Part shown: positions 1 through 7,102 of the stretch, piece after piece
Layout of the letters: each line of letters starts with the position of its first letter
Position numbering within the stretch: the stretch's first letter is position 1
From: JAVZLH01 sp038883475
GTDB lineage: Archaea; Thermoproteota; Bathyarchaeia; Bathyarchaeales; Bathycorpusculaceae
Length of the DNA: 57,238 bases
Direction: 5' to 3'
Assembly (NCBI GenBank): GCA_038883475.1
Contig: JAVZMA010000009.1
Coordinates: forward strand, 1 to 57,238
Position numbers and translations under genes: made by a program
Notes under the pieces: model-generated
Told to the model about the DNA's origin: nothing
The model's input: only the letters and a program-made list of their open reading frames with translations
Databases searched by the model: none

Positions 1-874
1 GGCTGACTTCTGGGTTAGCCCTCAACTTTCCTGTTATGGCGAGGATTCCGTTTTCGCGGTCAAGCCAAACCGTGCTGTAATGTTCTGGGAGAAAGGCAGA
101 AGCGTCTTGATAAAACCCTAAAATGTATTCGCCAGCAACTATAGGCTCAAAATTCTGCTCCGCCAAGCGATTTTCTTGAAGCCTTTCAAGGATTTGGATG
201 TTCGCCTCTGGAACGCCTGGCACCGCCACAAGGCTTAGCTCCGCGTTGTGTAAGCCGTGGGGCACTTTTCCGTCTAAGATGTCTATTGCTTCATAGTCTG
301 CGCCTATGCTCACGTGCCTAACTAAGCCTTTTCGGATTTTGTCTGCTGTTTCCTCGTCGTATATTTCGGCTTCGTACCATAGGTTTTGTCCGTCCCACTC
401 TGTTTTTGTGATTTTGCCTACGGCGTTGGGCACTGCAACATGCTCGACGTAGACTGGCGCAGAAACAAGCTTTTCAGCGAAGGCTTGGAGTTCTTCTGGC
501 GTGTAAATGTTGAAGTTGCGGCTCATGCCAGCCGTAAGAGCGATGCCCTTAATGCGTAGTGGCTTGTCAACAACTTTTTCTAAAACTCTGAAGGGCACTA
601 TTGCACAAAAATGCTCTCGCCTCTTCTCGTCTTTATGGTGTTGATTAAACCATGCTTTGGCTTTCTCCAAAGTCCAGCCTTTGGCTGTGTCGAAAAGGTA
701 GCTTTGCACCTCCATTGTATGCTTGCCCTTAGGCTTGCCAACAACCGCCTTAATCCCTTCATCCTCGCTAAGCATTATAGTGCGCAAAGTTTCGGGCTGA
801 AACTCTTCTGGGCTTCGGTGACCGCTTCGGATGTAGTTGTCGCTTATTTCCCAAGGCAAACTTTCACCAGCCAC
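1..874 (-). CDS. Prohead-protease-like virus protein, 3' end outside window
   Basis: One minus-strand frame is open from about 1030 to the left edge, so the gene is cut by the window. I place the start at a GTG at 874, because translation becomes protein-like there (GESLPWEISDNYIRSGHRSP follows); residues further upstream look non-coding and no clear ribosome site is seen. The first 80 residues resemble the N-terminus common in archaeal and bacterial provirus proteins (SGHRSPEEF, then GWTLEKAKAWFNQHH). The next part has an APVYVEH histidine and an RHVSIGADYE serine segment, the order expected of the His/Ser pair in HK97-type prohead proteases, which mature capsids. The family call rests on memory of these motifs. 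Its neighbours, small RHH proteins on the same strand, fit a mobile segment. The ORF seen on the plus strand at 611-892 is its shadow. Confidence 0.6.
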   Translation of the reverse strand, partial: MAGESLPWEISDNYIRSGHRSPEEFQPETLRTIMLSEDEGIKAVVGKPKGKHTMEVQSYLFDTAKGWTLEKAKAWFNQHHKDEKRREHFCAIVPFRVLEKVVDKPLRIKGIALTAGMSRNFNIYTPEELQAFAEKLVSAPVYVEHVAVPNAVGKITKTEWDGQNLWYEAEIYDEETADKIRKGLVRHVSIGADYEAIDILDGKVPHGLHNAELSLVAVPGVPEANIQILERLQENRLAEQNFEPIVAGEYILGFYQDASAFLPEHYSTVWLDRENGILAITGKLRANPEVS

Positions 875-885
875 AAAAAGAATAG

Positions 886-1005
886 CGAATAGAAAATGAA
901 AAGGCGAATTGTACAACAAACGGGCTAGAGGAATGGACACTCTACGGGACAGCAGAAAAGCCCAACAGCAAATTTTGGCGTTTATATGAGAAGGCTTATG
1001 CTTGA
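886..1005 (+). pseudogene. Possible C-terminal gene remnant
   Basis: After an in-frame stop at 883-885, one plus-strand frame reads 39 codons to TGA at 1003-1005 with a protein-like composition rich in W, Y, E and K (WTLYGTAEKP, FWRLYEKAYA). There is no start codon in frame, so if real it is the tail of a truncated gene. It lies head-on with the upstream end of the prohead-protease-like gene. It could equally be chance. Confidence 0.2.
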
Positions 1006-1025
1006 AATGATGGCTTGTTTTGTTG

Positions 1026-1271
1026 TTAGACTATTCCTGTTATTGTTTCTTCTCTTTTCTTTTGTTTTCTTTTTAGCCATGCTTTTATGAACTCTTCTAT
1101 CTCACGTCTGTTGTATGGGTCTCGCCAAGCGTTTTCTAGGGCTTGACACTCGTCATATGCGCCTATCAGCCCAAAATAGGCTGTTAACTCGTTGTACAGT
1201 TGTTCAATTTCGATTTCGCTTAGCAAAATGTTCATTTCGGCTAATATGAGGTTTAGGACTGCGCGGCTCAC
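1026..1271 (-). CDS. Small hypothetical protein of the accessory segment
   Basis: An 81-residue, mostly helical and acidic protein ending in a Lys/Arg-rich helix (WLKRKQKKREE). Its start overlaps the stop of the upstream RHH gene by 4 nt (ATGA type), so the two are translationally coupled. No recognised domain. The position between RHH proteins and a prohead-protease-like gene suggests a virus or plasmid accessory gene; function unknown. Confidence 0.6.
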   Translation of the reverse strand: MSRAVLNLILAEMNILLSEIEIEQLYNELTAYFGLIGAYDECQALENAWRDPYNRREIEEFIKAWLKRKQKKREETITGIV

Positions 1272-1693
1272 GGTTCTTTTTCGCCTCTTTCTTTAAGCCA
1301 CTCCTCATATTTCTCCAGCACTTTTTGCACTTGTTTTTGGATGAAGTCTTCAGCGTTGGCATATGGCGTATTCATCTTTTTCACAGCCTCATTGAGCCTT
1401 TCGTAGTCTTCTCTTGGAATTTCTATATGCTCATAGGCGCTTGACTCCCAATTGAGCATGAAACGCACGGCTTGGCGTATGAACTCCTCTTTTGTTGTGT
1501 AGCCCCTATGCCTATGCGTCTGGATGAATTTTTCAACTTCGTTTAGGAGTTCAGGCGGCAGAATAACCGATTGATAAAGCATTGCCTCTATAGCGTCTTG
1601 GTAGGTTTGCATTTTGCTTGTTTGAGCCATTAACTCGCCTAATAAGGCGGTTAGTTTCTGGTGGATGTCGTCTGAAATTCTTAAAGTTTTCAT
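1268..1693 (-). CDS. Multi ribbon-helix-helix-like regulator
   Basis: A 141-residue protein built from segments that each look like a CopG/Arc ribbon-helix-helix unit (short strand, two helices): about residues 1-42 (TLRISDDIHQKL), 43-82 (SVILPPELLNEVEKF, then EEFIRQAVRFML) and more weakly 90-130 (IEIPREDYERL). RHH proteins bind DNA as dimers through the strand. Two or three units in one chain could let a single polypeptide act as a pseudo-dimer. First gene of a two-gene unit with the 81-residue protein. The third unit is an inference. Confidence 0.6.
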   Translation of the reverse strand: MKTLRISDDIHQKLTALLGELMAQTSKMQTYQDAIEAMLYQSVILPPELLNEVEKFIQTHRHRGYTTKEEFIRQAVRFMLNWESSAYEHIEIPREDYERLNEAVKKMNTPYANAEDFIQKQVQKVLEKYEEWLKERGEKEP

Positions 1694-1797
1694 TTTTCAC
1701 CACTTTTTCTTGTTATATTGTTGCTGCGAAAGTCTTTTAAATGTTTCTAATATACTTAATATACAAACTATATGTGATATGCGGATTGGCGAATAAA

Positions 1798-1983
1798 ATG
1801 CCCAAAAAACGCATAGTCAAAGTAGTCCTAAGCAAAGAACAAAAAGAAATCCTAGACGAACTCGCTAGGAGGCTGGGAACAAGCGAAAGCGAAACCATGC
1901 GAATGGCATTAATGGACTACGCCAAGGAGCTAAGCCTAATAAAGGAAAAAGTCCGCGGAACAAGAGAAAGCAAAGCCCCTTAA
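1798..1983 (+). CDS. CopG-type ribbon-helix-helix protein
   Basis: A 61-residue protein starting MPKKRIVKVVLSKEQ. It has the classic RHH pattern: a basic strand (RIVKVVLS), helix one (KEQKEILDELARRLG) and helix two (SESETMRMALMDYAKEL). A longer reading from 1741 exists, but the ATG at 1798 fits the fold and lies 35-40 bp after a TATA-like stretch near 1756. It is divergent from the RHH gene at 1268-1693, so it may regulate the accessory segment. Target unknown. Confidence 0.7.
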   Translation: MPKKRIVKVVLSKEQKEILDELARRLGTSESETMRMALMDYAKELSLIKEKVRGTRESKAP

Positions 1984-2063
1984 CGCTTATAATTTTTGTT
2001 CGAATTTCAAATCAAAATCAGAATCAGCGGGATTGCTAATTAAATTTAAATCTCCATAACCGT

Positions 2064-2071
2064 TTTATAAT
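2064..2071 (+). promoter_or_regulatory. TATA-box-like promoter element
   Basis: TTTATAAT about 36-43 bp before the GTG start at 2107, with a GAGG ribosome site about 9 nt before that start. The spacing fits an archaeal TBP/TFB promoter with a short leader. Confidence 0.5.
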
Positions 2072-2106
2072 ACTAGATAAGAAAAAGGGATTCAGAGGAA
2101 TTCAAC

Positions 2107-2427
2107 GTGGGAACCAAAGCATTCGACAAGCTTTTACTTGAGGCAGTAGACGAAGCTTTGGCTTCCCTCGGAGACTCAGCGAAACAAGCCATATACTTCC
2201 ATCTTGAAAACAAATTCAAAGTTTCGAAAGAAGAAATCCCAAGCCACGTTGATGTCTTCGCAGATGGACTTGAGAAGATTTTCGGAGCTGGAGCCAAATT
2301 CCTAGAAATTATTATTATGAAAAAGTTGTATGAGAGGATAGGCAAACCCCTAGATTGGGATTCAAGCAAAGAACTTGAATTTGTTGATTACGTGGAAGCC
2401 GCCAAACGCGCTTTCGCCAAGAAATGA
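2107..2427 (+). CDS. Small archaeal output-domain-like protein, copy 1
   Basis: A 106-residue protein with a GTG start and a GAGG ribosome site upstream. Key blocks are LLLEAVDEALASLGDSAKQA, FHLENKF, an IP turn, and IFGAGAKFLEIIIMKKLYE. From memory this resembles the small domain called NitrOD5, found alone or attached to two-component proteins in archaea. It is paralogous to the next gene (same blocks in the same order) and sits just before the histidine kinase, so a role in that signalling pathway is likely but unproven. Confidence 0.65.
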   Translation: MGTKAFDKLLLEAVDEALASLGDSAKQAIYFHLENKFKVSKEEIPSHVDVFADGLEKIFGAGAKFLEIIIMKKLYERIGKPLDWDSSKELEFVDYVEAAKRAFAKK

Positions 2428-2544
2428 CGAAACGGAAAGGCATCTGCAAACCTCTAGTTAGTATGTATTTTTGATTCATAAGGGATTTTTATCTCTTCAA
2501 AAGAATTTAATGTCGCACGATTCAATACATTTGAGGAATCAAAA

Positions 2545-2868
2545 GTGTCAACCAAAAGTTTCCAAAAAGCCCTTCTAGAGGCAATAGACGAAGGATTATC
2601 TTCCCTTGGAGACTCTCCAAAACAAGCCATACTTTTCCACATTGAACTATCCTTCAAGGTGAAGAGGGATGAAATCCCAGAAAAATTAGCAGAGTTTTCA
2701 AAGGCTCTGGAAAAGCTTTTCGGAACAGGAGCCATATACATTGAGAAACTCATTGTGAAAAGGCTTTATAGCGTGCTAGATTTAGAATTCGAAGACACCG
2801 AATACCTAGACTTTTTAAACTGCGTTGAAAACCTGAAAAGAAGCCTCGCATCAAAAAAGGACGCGTAA
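2545..2868 (+). CDS. Small archaeal output-domain-like protein, copy 2
   Basis: A 107-residue paralogue of the preceding gene: LLEAIDEGLSSLGDSPKQA, LFHIELSFKV, LFGTGAIYIEKLIVKRLY. GTG start with a TGAGG ribosome site about 9 nt upstream. Its stop is 2 nt from the ATG of the histidine kinase, so the two are probably co-transcribed and coupled. The 117-bp gap before it holds an ATTTTTATC stretch that may be a separate promoter. NitrOD5-like by memory; function unknown. Confidence 0.65.
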   Translation: MSTKSFQKALLEAIDEGLSSLGDSPKQAILFHIELSFKVKRDEIPEKLAEFSKALEKLFGTGAIYIEKLIVKRLYSVLDLEFEDTEYLDFLNCVENLKRSLASKKDA

Positions 2869-2870
2869 AA

Positions 2871-5639
2871 ATGGTAAACGCGTGGAAACCCGAGTACACA
2901 CAGGAGAAGTTCTACATCCTTTTTGATGGATTAGATGAATTAGTATACGTTTCAGACCCAGACACTTATGAAATACTTTTCGTCAACAAGAAGATTAGGG
3001 AAAGATGCGGTAGCGAAATTTTAGGAAAAAAATGTTACAAAGCCCTCCAAAACCTAAACGAACCATGCTCTTTCTGCACAAACAAGTACATCTTCGGAGA
3101 AAACCTTGGAAAAATCCACGTGTGGGAGTTCCAAAACCTAAGAAACAAGCATTGGTATAAATGTATAGACCAAGCAATCCCGTGGGCTGGGGGAAAGCCT
3201 GTCCGCTTTGAAATGGCAATTGACATAACCAAGCGGAAAATGTTAGAAGAAGAAAAAATCCGTTTTGAAGAAAGATTTTCAACGCTGAACAAGTACTCCC
3301 AAAACTTGAGCAGAGCAAAAACCCTTGGGGAAATATTCAAATTAACCCTAAACGCCATGGAGAAAATTTTAGGCTTCGAATACGCTTCAATTTTCACTGT
3401 TGAAGGAAACATGCTTAATTTGGCAGCCTACAGAGGATACTCGAAAATTCCCTCACTTAAGTTGCCGCTTGATGGAGAGAAGGGCATAACAGTCAAAACA
3501 GCAAGAACAGGCAAACCAATCCTCGTTCCAGACGTCAGAAAGAACGAGGCTTACGTGGAGGGCGGAGAAGCCATACTCTCCGAGTTGGCAGTTCCAATAA
3601 AACTGGGAAGAAAGGTTTTAGGAGTCCTAAATGTGGAAAGCAGAAAGCTTGCAGCCTTTGGCGAAGAAGACGTAAAACTCCTAGAGACTCTAGCTTCTCA
3701 CGTTGCCATCGCCATAAGTAACCATAAAAGGCAGGAAAAACTTTCAGCGCTGAACGCTTACGGCAGAAGCCTAAACAAGGCAAAGAGCATAAAGGAAATC
3801 GCAAAGTTGACGCTGAAAGCCATGGAAAAAGCTCTAGGTTACAAATTTGTCGACATCCTCTTGGTTGAAGGAAAAGAGCTTCAACTAGTAGCAACCCACA
3901 GGTTGAGGAAAAAACAAACATTCAGCCTACGATTAGATGGAAAAGAAGGCATAACAGTCAGAGCGGCTAGAACTGGCAAATCTATTATCGTCAAAGACGT
4001 AAGAAGAGAAAAAGCATACGTTCCAGCCGGCTTTAAAAGTTTACGCTCCGAGTTGGTTGTGCCAATAAAAGTGGGCGGCAAAGTTCTAGGCGTTTTAAAC
4101 GCGGAAGGTGAAAGAGTTGCAGCTTTCGACGAGGAAGACAAGGAACTGCTTGAAATCCTCGCCTCCCACACAGCTATAGCCCTAACCAACTTCAGAAGAA
4201 GAGAACAGCTGAGAAAACTCTCAAAAAGAATGGAGCACTTAATGAAAAACTCAGCTAAAATTATGAACATAAAGGACATGCATCAAAGGTTAAAGGTTAT
4301 TGCGGAAGCCATCCAAAAGTTCGGGTGGAGAAGAGTTGTAATCTCCCTTAGAGACGAAAACCTTGAAGGAACAGACTTCGTCGCTGTAGGACTAACAAAG
4401 AAAGAAATGGACCTGTTAATAAAGAGAAAAGCACCTGGACATGTTTGGAGAGAGCGACTAGGACCAAAATTTGAAAAATACAGGATTGGAGAGTTCTACT
4501 ACCTTCCATGGAGCGACCCATGGATTCGGGAAAACGTCCACGGTGTTTCACCAGAAACACCACCAGACATGGCGACAACATCCACAGGTGTTTTCAGCAG
4601 GCTTTCAAAGGAGGATATGGTTGACTGGCATCCGCAAGACCTGCTTTATGCTCCCCTCCGCACACCTGAAGGCAGAATTGTCGGTATTCTAATCATGGAC
4701 GACCCAGTGGACGGGCGCAAACCAACACGTGAAAGCCTTATTCCATTGGAACTTTTTCTGCATCAGGCAGCCATAACCATTGAAAACGCTAGGCTGATTG
4801 AAAATTTGGAGAAGACAAAGAAAGAGCTTGAGGTCTATGCCACTCAGCTTGAACAAAAAGTTGAGGAAAGAACCCGCGCACTTAAAGAATCTCAGGTACA
4901 GTTACTTAAGGCTCAGAGGATGGCGGTTATAGGCGAGTTGGCTGGGATGGTTGGGCATGACTTGCGTAACCCGTTAACGAGCATCGCTGGAGCAGCCTAT
5001 TACTTGAAAAAGCGCTTGACCCCGAAAACAGACGGCAAGATAAGGGAAATGTTAGACCTTATGGAAAAGAACATAGCCTACTCGAACAAGATAATAGACG
5101 ACCTCTTGGATTATTCAAGGGAGATAAAACTTGAACTGGCTGAAAGCAACCCGAAATCCATAGTTAGAGAAACATTGTCTGCCATTAAAGTTCCAAAAAA
5201 CGTGCATGTTGTAAACCTAACCGAGAACAAGCCAAGAATTGAAGTTGATGTTGGAAAGTTGAAGCGCACTTTCCTGAACATAATAAGAAATGCCATAGAA
5301 GCCATGCCAAAGGGAGGAACCCTTACAATAACAAGCAGGATGGTTGGGGATAATGTGGAGTTTGTCTTTTCAGACACAGGAATAGGCATGTCAAAGAAGA
5401 CTTTGAGGAACCTTTGGACGCCGCTTTTCACAACAAAAGCGAAGGGGATGGGCTTTGGCTTACCTATATGCAAACGTTTTGTGGAAGCCCATGGAGGCAG
5501 CATAAATGTGGAAAGCAATTTTAGAAAGGGAACAACCTTCACGGTAACAGTTCCGATTAAGCCGAAAATGGAAGAGGGAGGTGAAAAAATATGGGTGAAA
5601 AAGCCAGAATCCTTATTGTTGACGACGACGAAAACATAA
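2871..5639 (+). CDS. Sensor histidine kinase, PAS plus multiple GAF
   Basis: A 922-residue cytoplasmic kinase with no membrane segments. The order is an N-terminal PAS domain (about 10-122) with a cysteine cluster (CSFC), two clear tandem GAF domains (about 145-285 and 305-445; ELAVPIKLGRKVLGVLNVES and ELVVPIKVGGKVLGVLNAE), a third GAF-like region (about 450-640), a coiled coil, then HisKA with phospho-acceptor His696 (VGHDLRNPLTS) and an HATPase domain (N box NIIRNAIEAM near 803, DTGIGM near 835, GMGFGLPI near 860). The GAF repeats suggest a soluble ligand or redox cue; the PAS cysteines might bind heme or metal (inference). It overlaps the response regulator gene by 49 nt. Confidence 0.93.
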   Translation: MVNAWKPEYTQEKFYILFDGLDELVYVSDPDTYEILFVNKKIRERCGSEILGKKCYKALQNLNEPCSFCTNKYIFGENLGKIHVWEFQNLRNKHWYKCIDQAIPWAGGKPVRFEMAIDITKRKMLEEEKIRFEERFSTLNKYSQNLSRAKTLGEIFKLTLNAMEKILGFEYASIFTVEGNMLNLAAYRGYSKIPSLKLPLDGEKGITVKTARTGKPILVPDVRKNEAYVEGGEAILSELAVPIKLGRKVLGVLNVESRKLAAFGEEDVKLLETLASHVAIAISNHKRQEKLSALNAYGRSLNKAKSIKEIAKLTLKAMEKALGYKFVDILLVEGKELQLVATHRLRKKQTFSLRLDGKEGITVRAARTGKSIIVKDVRREKAYVPAGFKSLRSELVVPIKVGGKVLGVLNAEGERVAAFDEEDKELLEILASHTAIALTNFRRREQLRKLSKRMEHLMKNSAKIMNIKDMHQRLKVIAEAIQKFGWRRVVISLRDENLEGTDFVAVGLTKKEMDLLIKRKAPGHVWRERLGPKFEKYRIGEFYYLPWSDPWIRENVHGVSPETPPDMATTSTGVFSRLSKEDMVDWHPQDLLYAPLRTPEGRIVGILIMDDPVDGRKPTRESLIPLELFLHQAAITIENARLIENLEKTKKELEVYATQLEQKVEERTRALKESQVQLLKAQRMAVIGELAGMVGHDLRNPLTSIAGAAYYLKKRLTPKTDGKIREMLDLMEKNIAYSNKIIDDLLDYSREIKLELAESNPKSIVRETLSAIKVPKNVHVVNLTENKPRIEVDVGKLKRTFLNIIRNAIEAMPKGGTLTITSRMVGDNVEFVFSDTGIGMSKKTLRNLWTPLFTTKAKGMGFGLPICKRFVEAHGGSINVESNFRKGTTFTVTVPIKPKMEEGGEKIWVKKPESLLLTTTKT

Positions 5640-6049
5640 GGAAAGTGCTCACCACAATACTGGAAGATGAAGGCTACGTCATTGAGGCAGTGGAAAACGG
5701 CAAAAGAGCCATAGAAAAAACAAAAAAGAGCTTCTACAATCTGGTGCTGATTGACATTAGACTGCCGGACATGGAAGGAACAGAACTTCTGACAAAGATG
5801 AAGGATGCCGTTCCTAAAACGCGGAAAATAATTATAACGGGTTATCCAACCCTCCAGAATGCCATAGAAGCCGTAAACAAGGGTGCAGACGCCTACATAC
5901 TAAAGCCCTTTGACATGGACGATGTCCTTCAAAAAATAAGGGATCAGCTTAGGAAGCAGGAAGAGGAGAGGAAATACAGTGAAGAGAAGGTTGCGGAGTT
6001 TATAGAGGCCAGAGTGAGGGAGCTAAGTTCAGAAACTGCGAAACCCTAA
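5591..6049 (+). CDS. Response regulator, receiver domain only
   Basis: A 152-residue CheY-like receiver. The acidic pocket is IVDDDEN, the phospho-acceptor is Asp55 (LIDIRLPD), the switch Thr is in IIITGYP and the conserved Lys in ILKPFD. A charged helical tail (about 118-152) follows and there is no DNA-binding domain, so output is likely by protein contact. The start lies inside the kinase gene, with GGAGGTGA placed 8-10 nt upstream, which strongly supports this ATG. It is the cognate partner of the kinase. Confidence 0.92.
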   Translation: MGEKARILIVDDDENIRKVLTTILEDEGYVIEAVENGKRAIEKTKKSFYNLVLIDIRLPDMEGTELLTKMKDAVPKTRKIIITGYPTLQNAIEAVNKGADAYILKPFDMDDVLQKIRDQLRKQEEERKYSEEKVAEFIEARVRELSSETAKP

Positions 6050-6065
6050 CACTATTTCTAGCAAT

Positions 6066-6323
6066 TTATTTCTGCAAAACACTGCCCTTCAAAATTGATT
6101 TTAACGTGGTTAATGGAGTTTTAGTTACGAGTAGGGAAGTTTTGAACAGGTGAAGCGCCCAAAGGGCGGTGTAGATGCTTTTCAGAAGGTTTTTGTGCAG
6201 CTTAAGGTTTAGAATTTCTGTTGCAGTTAGTTCCCTTTTTGACCTCTCCTTTTCTATTATCTTCATTTTTAAAACGGTTTCCTTTGTTTTCAGGTGATTT
6301 ATTAGGTTTGTTGTGTGCATCAT
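6066..6323 (-). CDS. Doubtful small ORF, 85 residues
   Basis: A Lys- and Leu-rich ORF with GGTGA 7 nt before an ATG at 6323. No recognised family, and composition is only moderately protein-like. It occupies the gap between the response regulator and nrdR. Either a small lineage-specific gene or chance. Confidence 0.3.
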   Translation of the reverse strand: MMHTTNLINHLKTKETVLKMKIIEKERSKRELTATEILNLKLHKNLLKSIYTALWALHLFKTSLLVTKTPLTTLKSILKGSVLQK

Positions 6324-6574
6324 GTTTTCACCATGACTCTATCTCGTGTATTAAGTTATAATACACTTGTTTCCGAAGAAAAATATTCCAAAACTCGACA
6401 TAAATTCCCGTTCCCCAAGGAAAGTTTTAAGCGGTTTCTGAAAAGGCGCAAACTGAAGTTCTTCTTTCGAAAAAGGCGTATTTTAGTGTTATTCGTTTTC
6501 TTTAATCATGTTTACACGTAACATGTTCCTTTAGCAAGCAGACTCAGCTATTTCAATGTTGTTGTAGAAACATC
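6324..6574. other. A/T-rich intergenic stretch, no supported gene
   Basis: No convincing coding region. A 68-residue plus-strand ORF at 6315-6521 is Lys/Phe/Arg-rich and looks like chance. TATA-like AAGTTATAAT lies at about 6353. The nrd promoter begins just after this stretch. Confidence 0.4.
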
Positions 6575-6602
6575 TTATATAATTAAACTCTATATTTAGC
6601 GT
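6575..6602 (+). promoter_or_regulatory. nrd operon promoter with NrdR-box-like site
   Basis: A strong archaeal TATA box, TTATATAATT, occupies 6575-6584. Directly after it, 6587-6602 reads ACTCTATATTTAGCGT, which matches the recalled bacterial NrdR-box consensus ACACTATATATAGTGT at 13 of 16 positions. A repressor bound between the TATA box and the start of nrdR (6656) would block initiation. A weaker match (10 of 16) overlaps the TATA box at 6570-6585. Spacing of the pair is not the usual three helical turns, so only the second site is credible. Confidence 0.5.
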
Positions 6603-6655
6603 CTACTTTGGTTAGTAAAACACTAATTTGTGAAGCACGCGCGAAAGTGAAGCGT

Positions 6656-7102
6656 ATGAAATGCCCATACTGCGGCTCCAATGACATAAAAACCCTTGAA
6701 ACAAGGGATTCGCCAGATAACACGATTAGGAGAAGGAAGGAATGCGCAGAGTGCGGAAAACGCTTCACAACATACGAGTATGTTGAAACAATAGAGCTTA
6801 TGGTGAAAAAGAAAGACGGGCGTATAGAACGCTTTGACATAAACAAAATAATCCGCGGGCTTCAAAAAGCATGCGAAAAAAGACCAGTGACAATGGACCA
6901 AATTCGGGAAATAGCAGAGCGCGTAAGGCAAGATTTGATGCTTTTAGGCAAGGAAGAAGTTTCCTCGCAAGAAATCGGAGACCTCGTCATGAAACATTTG
7001 AAGAAAGTTGACCGCATAGCCTACATTCGCTTTGCATCGGTTTACCGCCAGTTCGAGGAGCCAGAAGACTTTCGCCGCGTGCTTCAAGAGGTGAAAAAAT
7101 GA
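6656..7102 (+). CDS. nrdR: NrdR-type repressor of ribonucleotide reductase genes
   Basis: A 148-residue protein. It has an N-terminal zinc ribbon (MKCPYCGS, then CAECGKRFTTYE, about 1-40) followed by an ATP-cone (about 45-135), the two-part design of NrdR, which senses ATP/dATP and represses reductase genes. I chose the ATG at 6656 because NrdR proteins start MKCPYCG; a 16-residue upstream extension from a TTG is unlikely. The stop overlaps the nrdD start by 4 nt (ATGA). NrdR is mainly bacterial, so its presence in an archaeal nrd operon is notable. Confidence 0.92.
   Translation: MKCPYCGSNDIKTLETRDSPDNTIRRRKECAECGKRFTTYEYVETIELMVKKKDGRIERFDINKIIRGLQKACEKRPVTMDQIREIAERVRQDLMLLGKEEVSSQEIGDLVMKHLKKVDRIAYIRFASVYRQFEEPEDFRRVLQEVKK

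Noticed and set aside
611..892. Plus-strand ORF of 93 codons
   Set aside because: It is the exact antisense of the prohead-protease-like frame, which has far better protein character.
6315..6521. Plus-strand ORF of 68 codons before nrdR
   Set aside because: Lys/Arg/Phe-rich with no ribosome site or recognisable motif; looks like A/T-rich chance reading.
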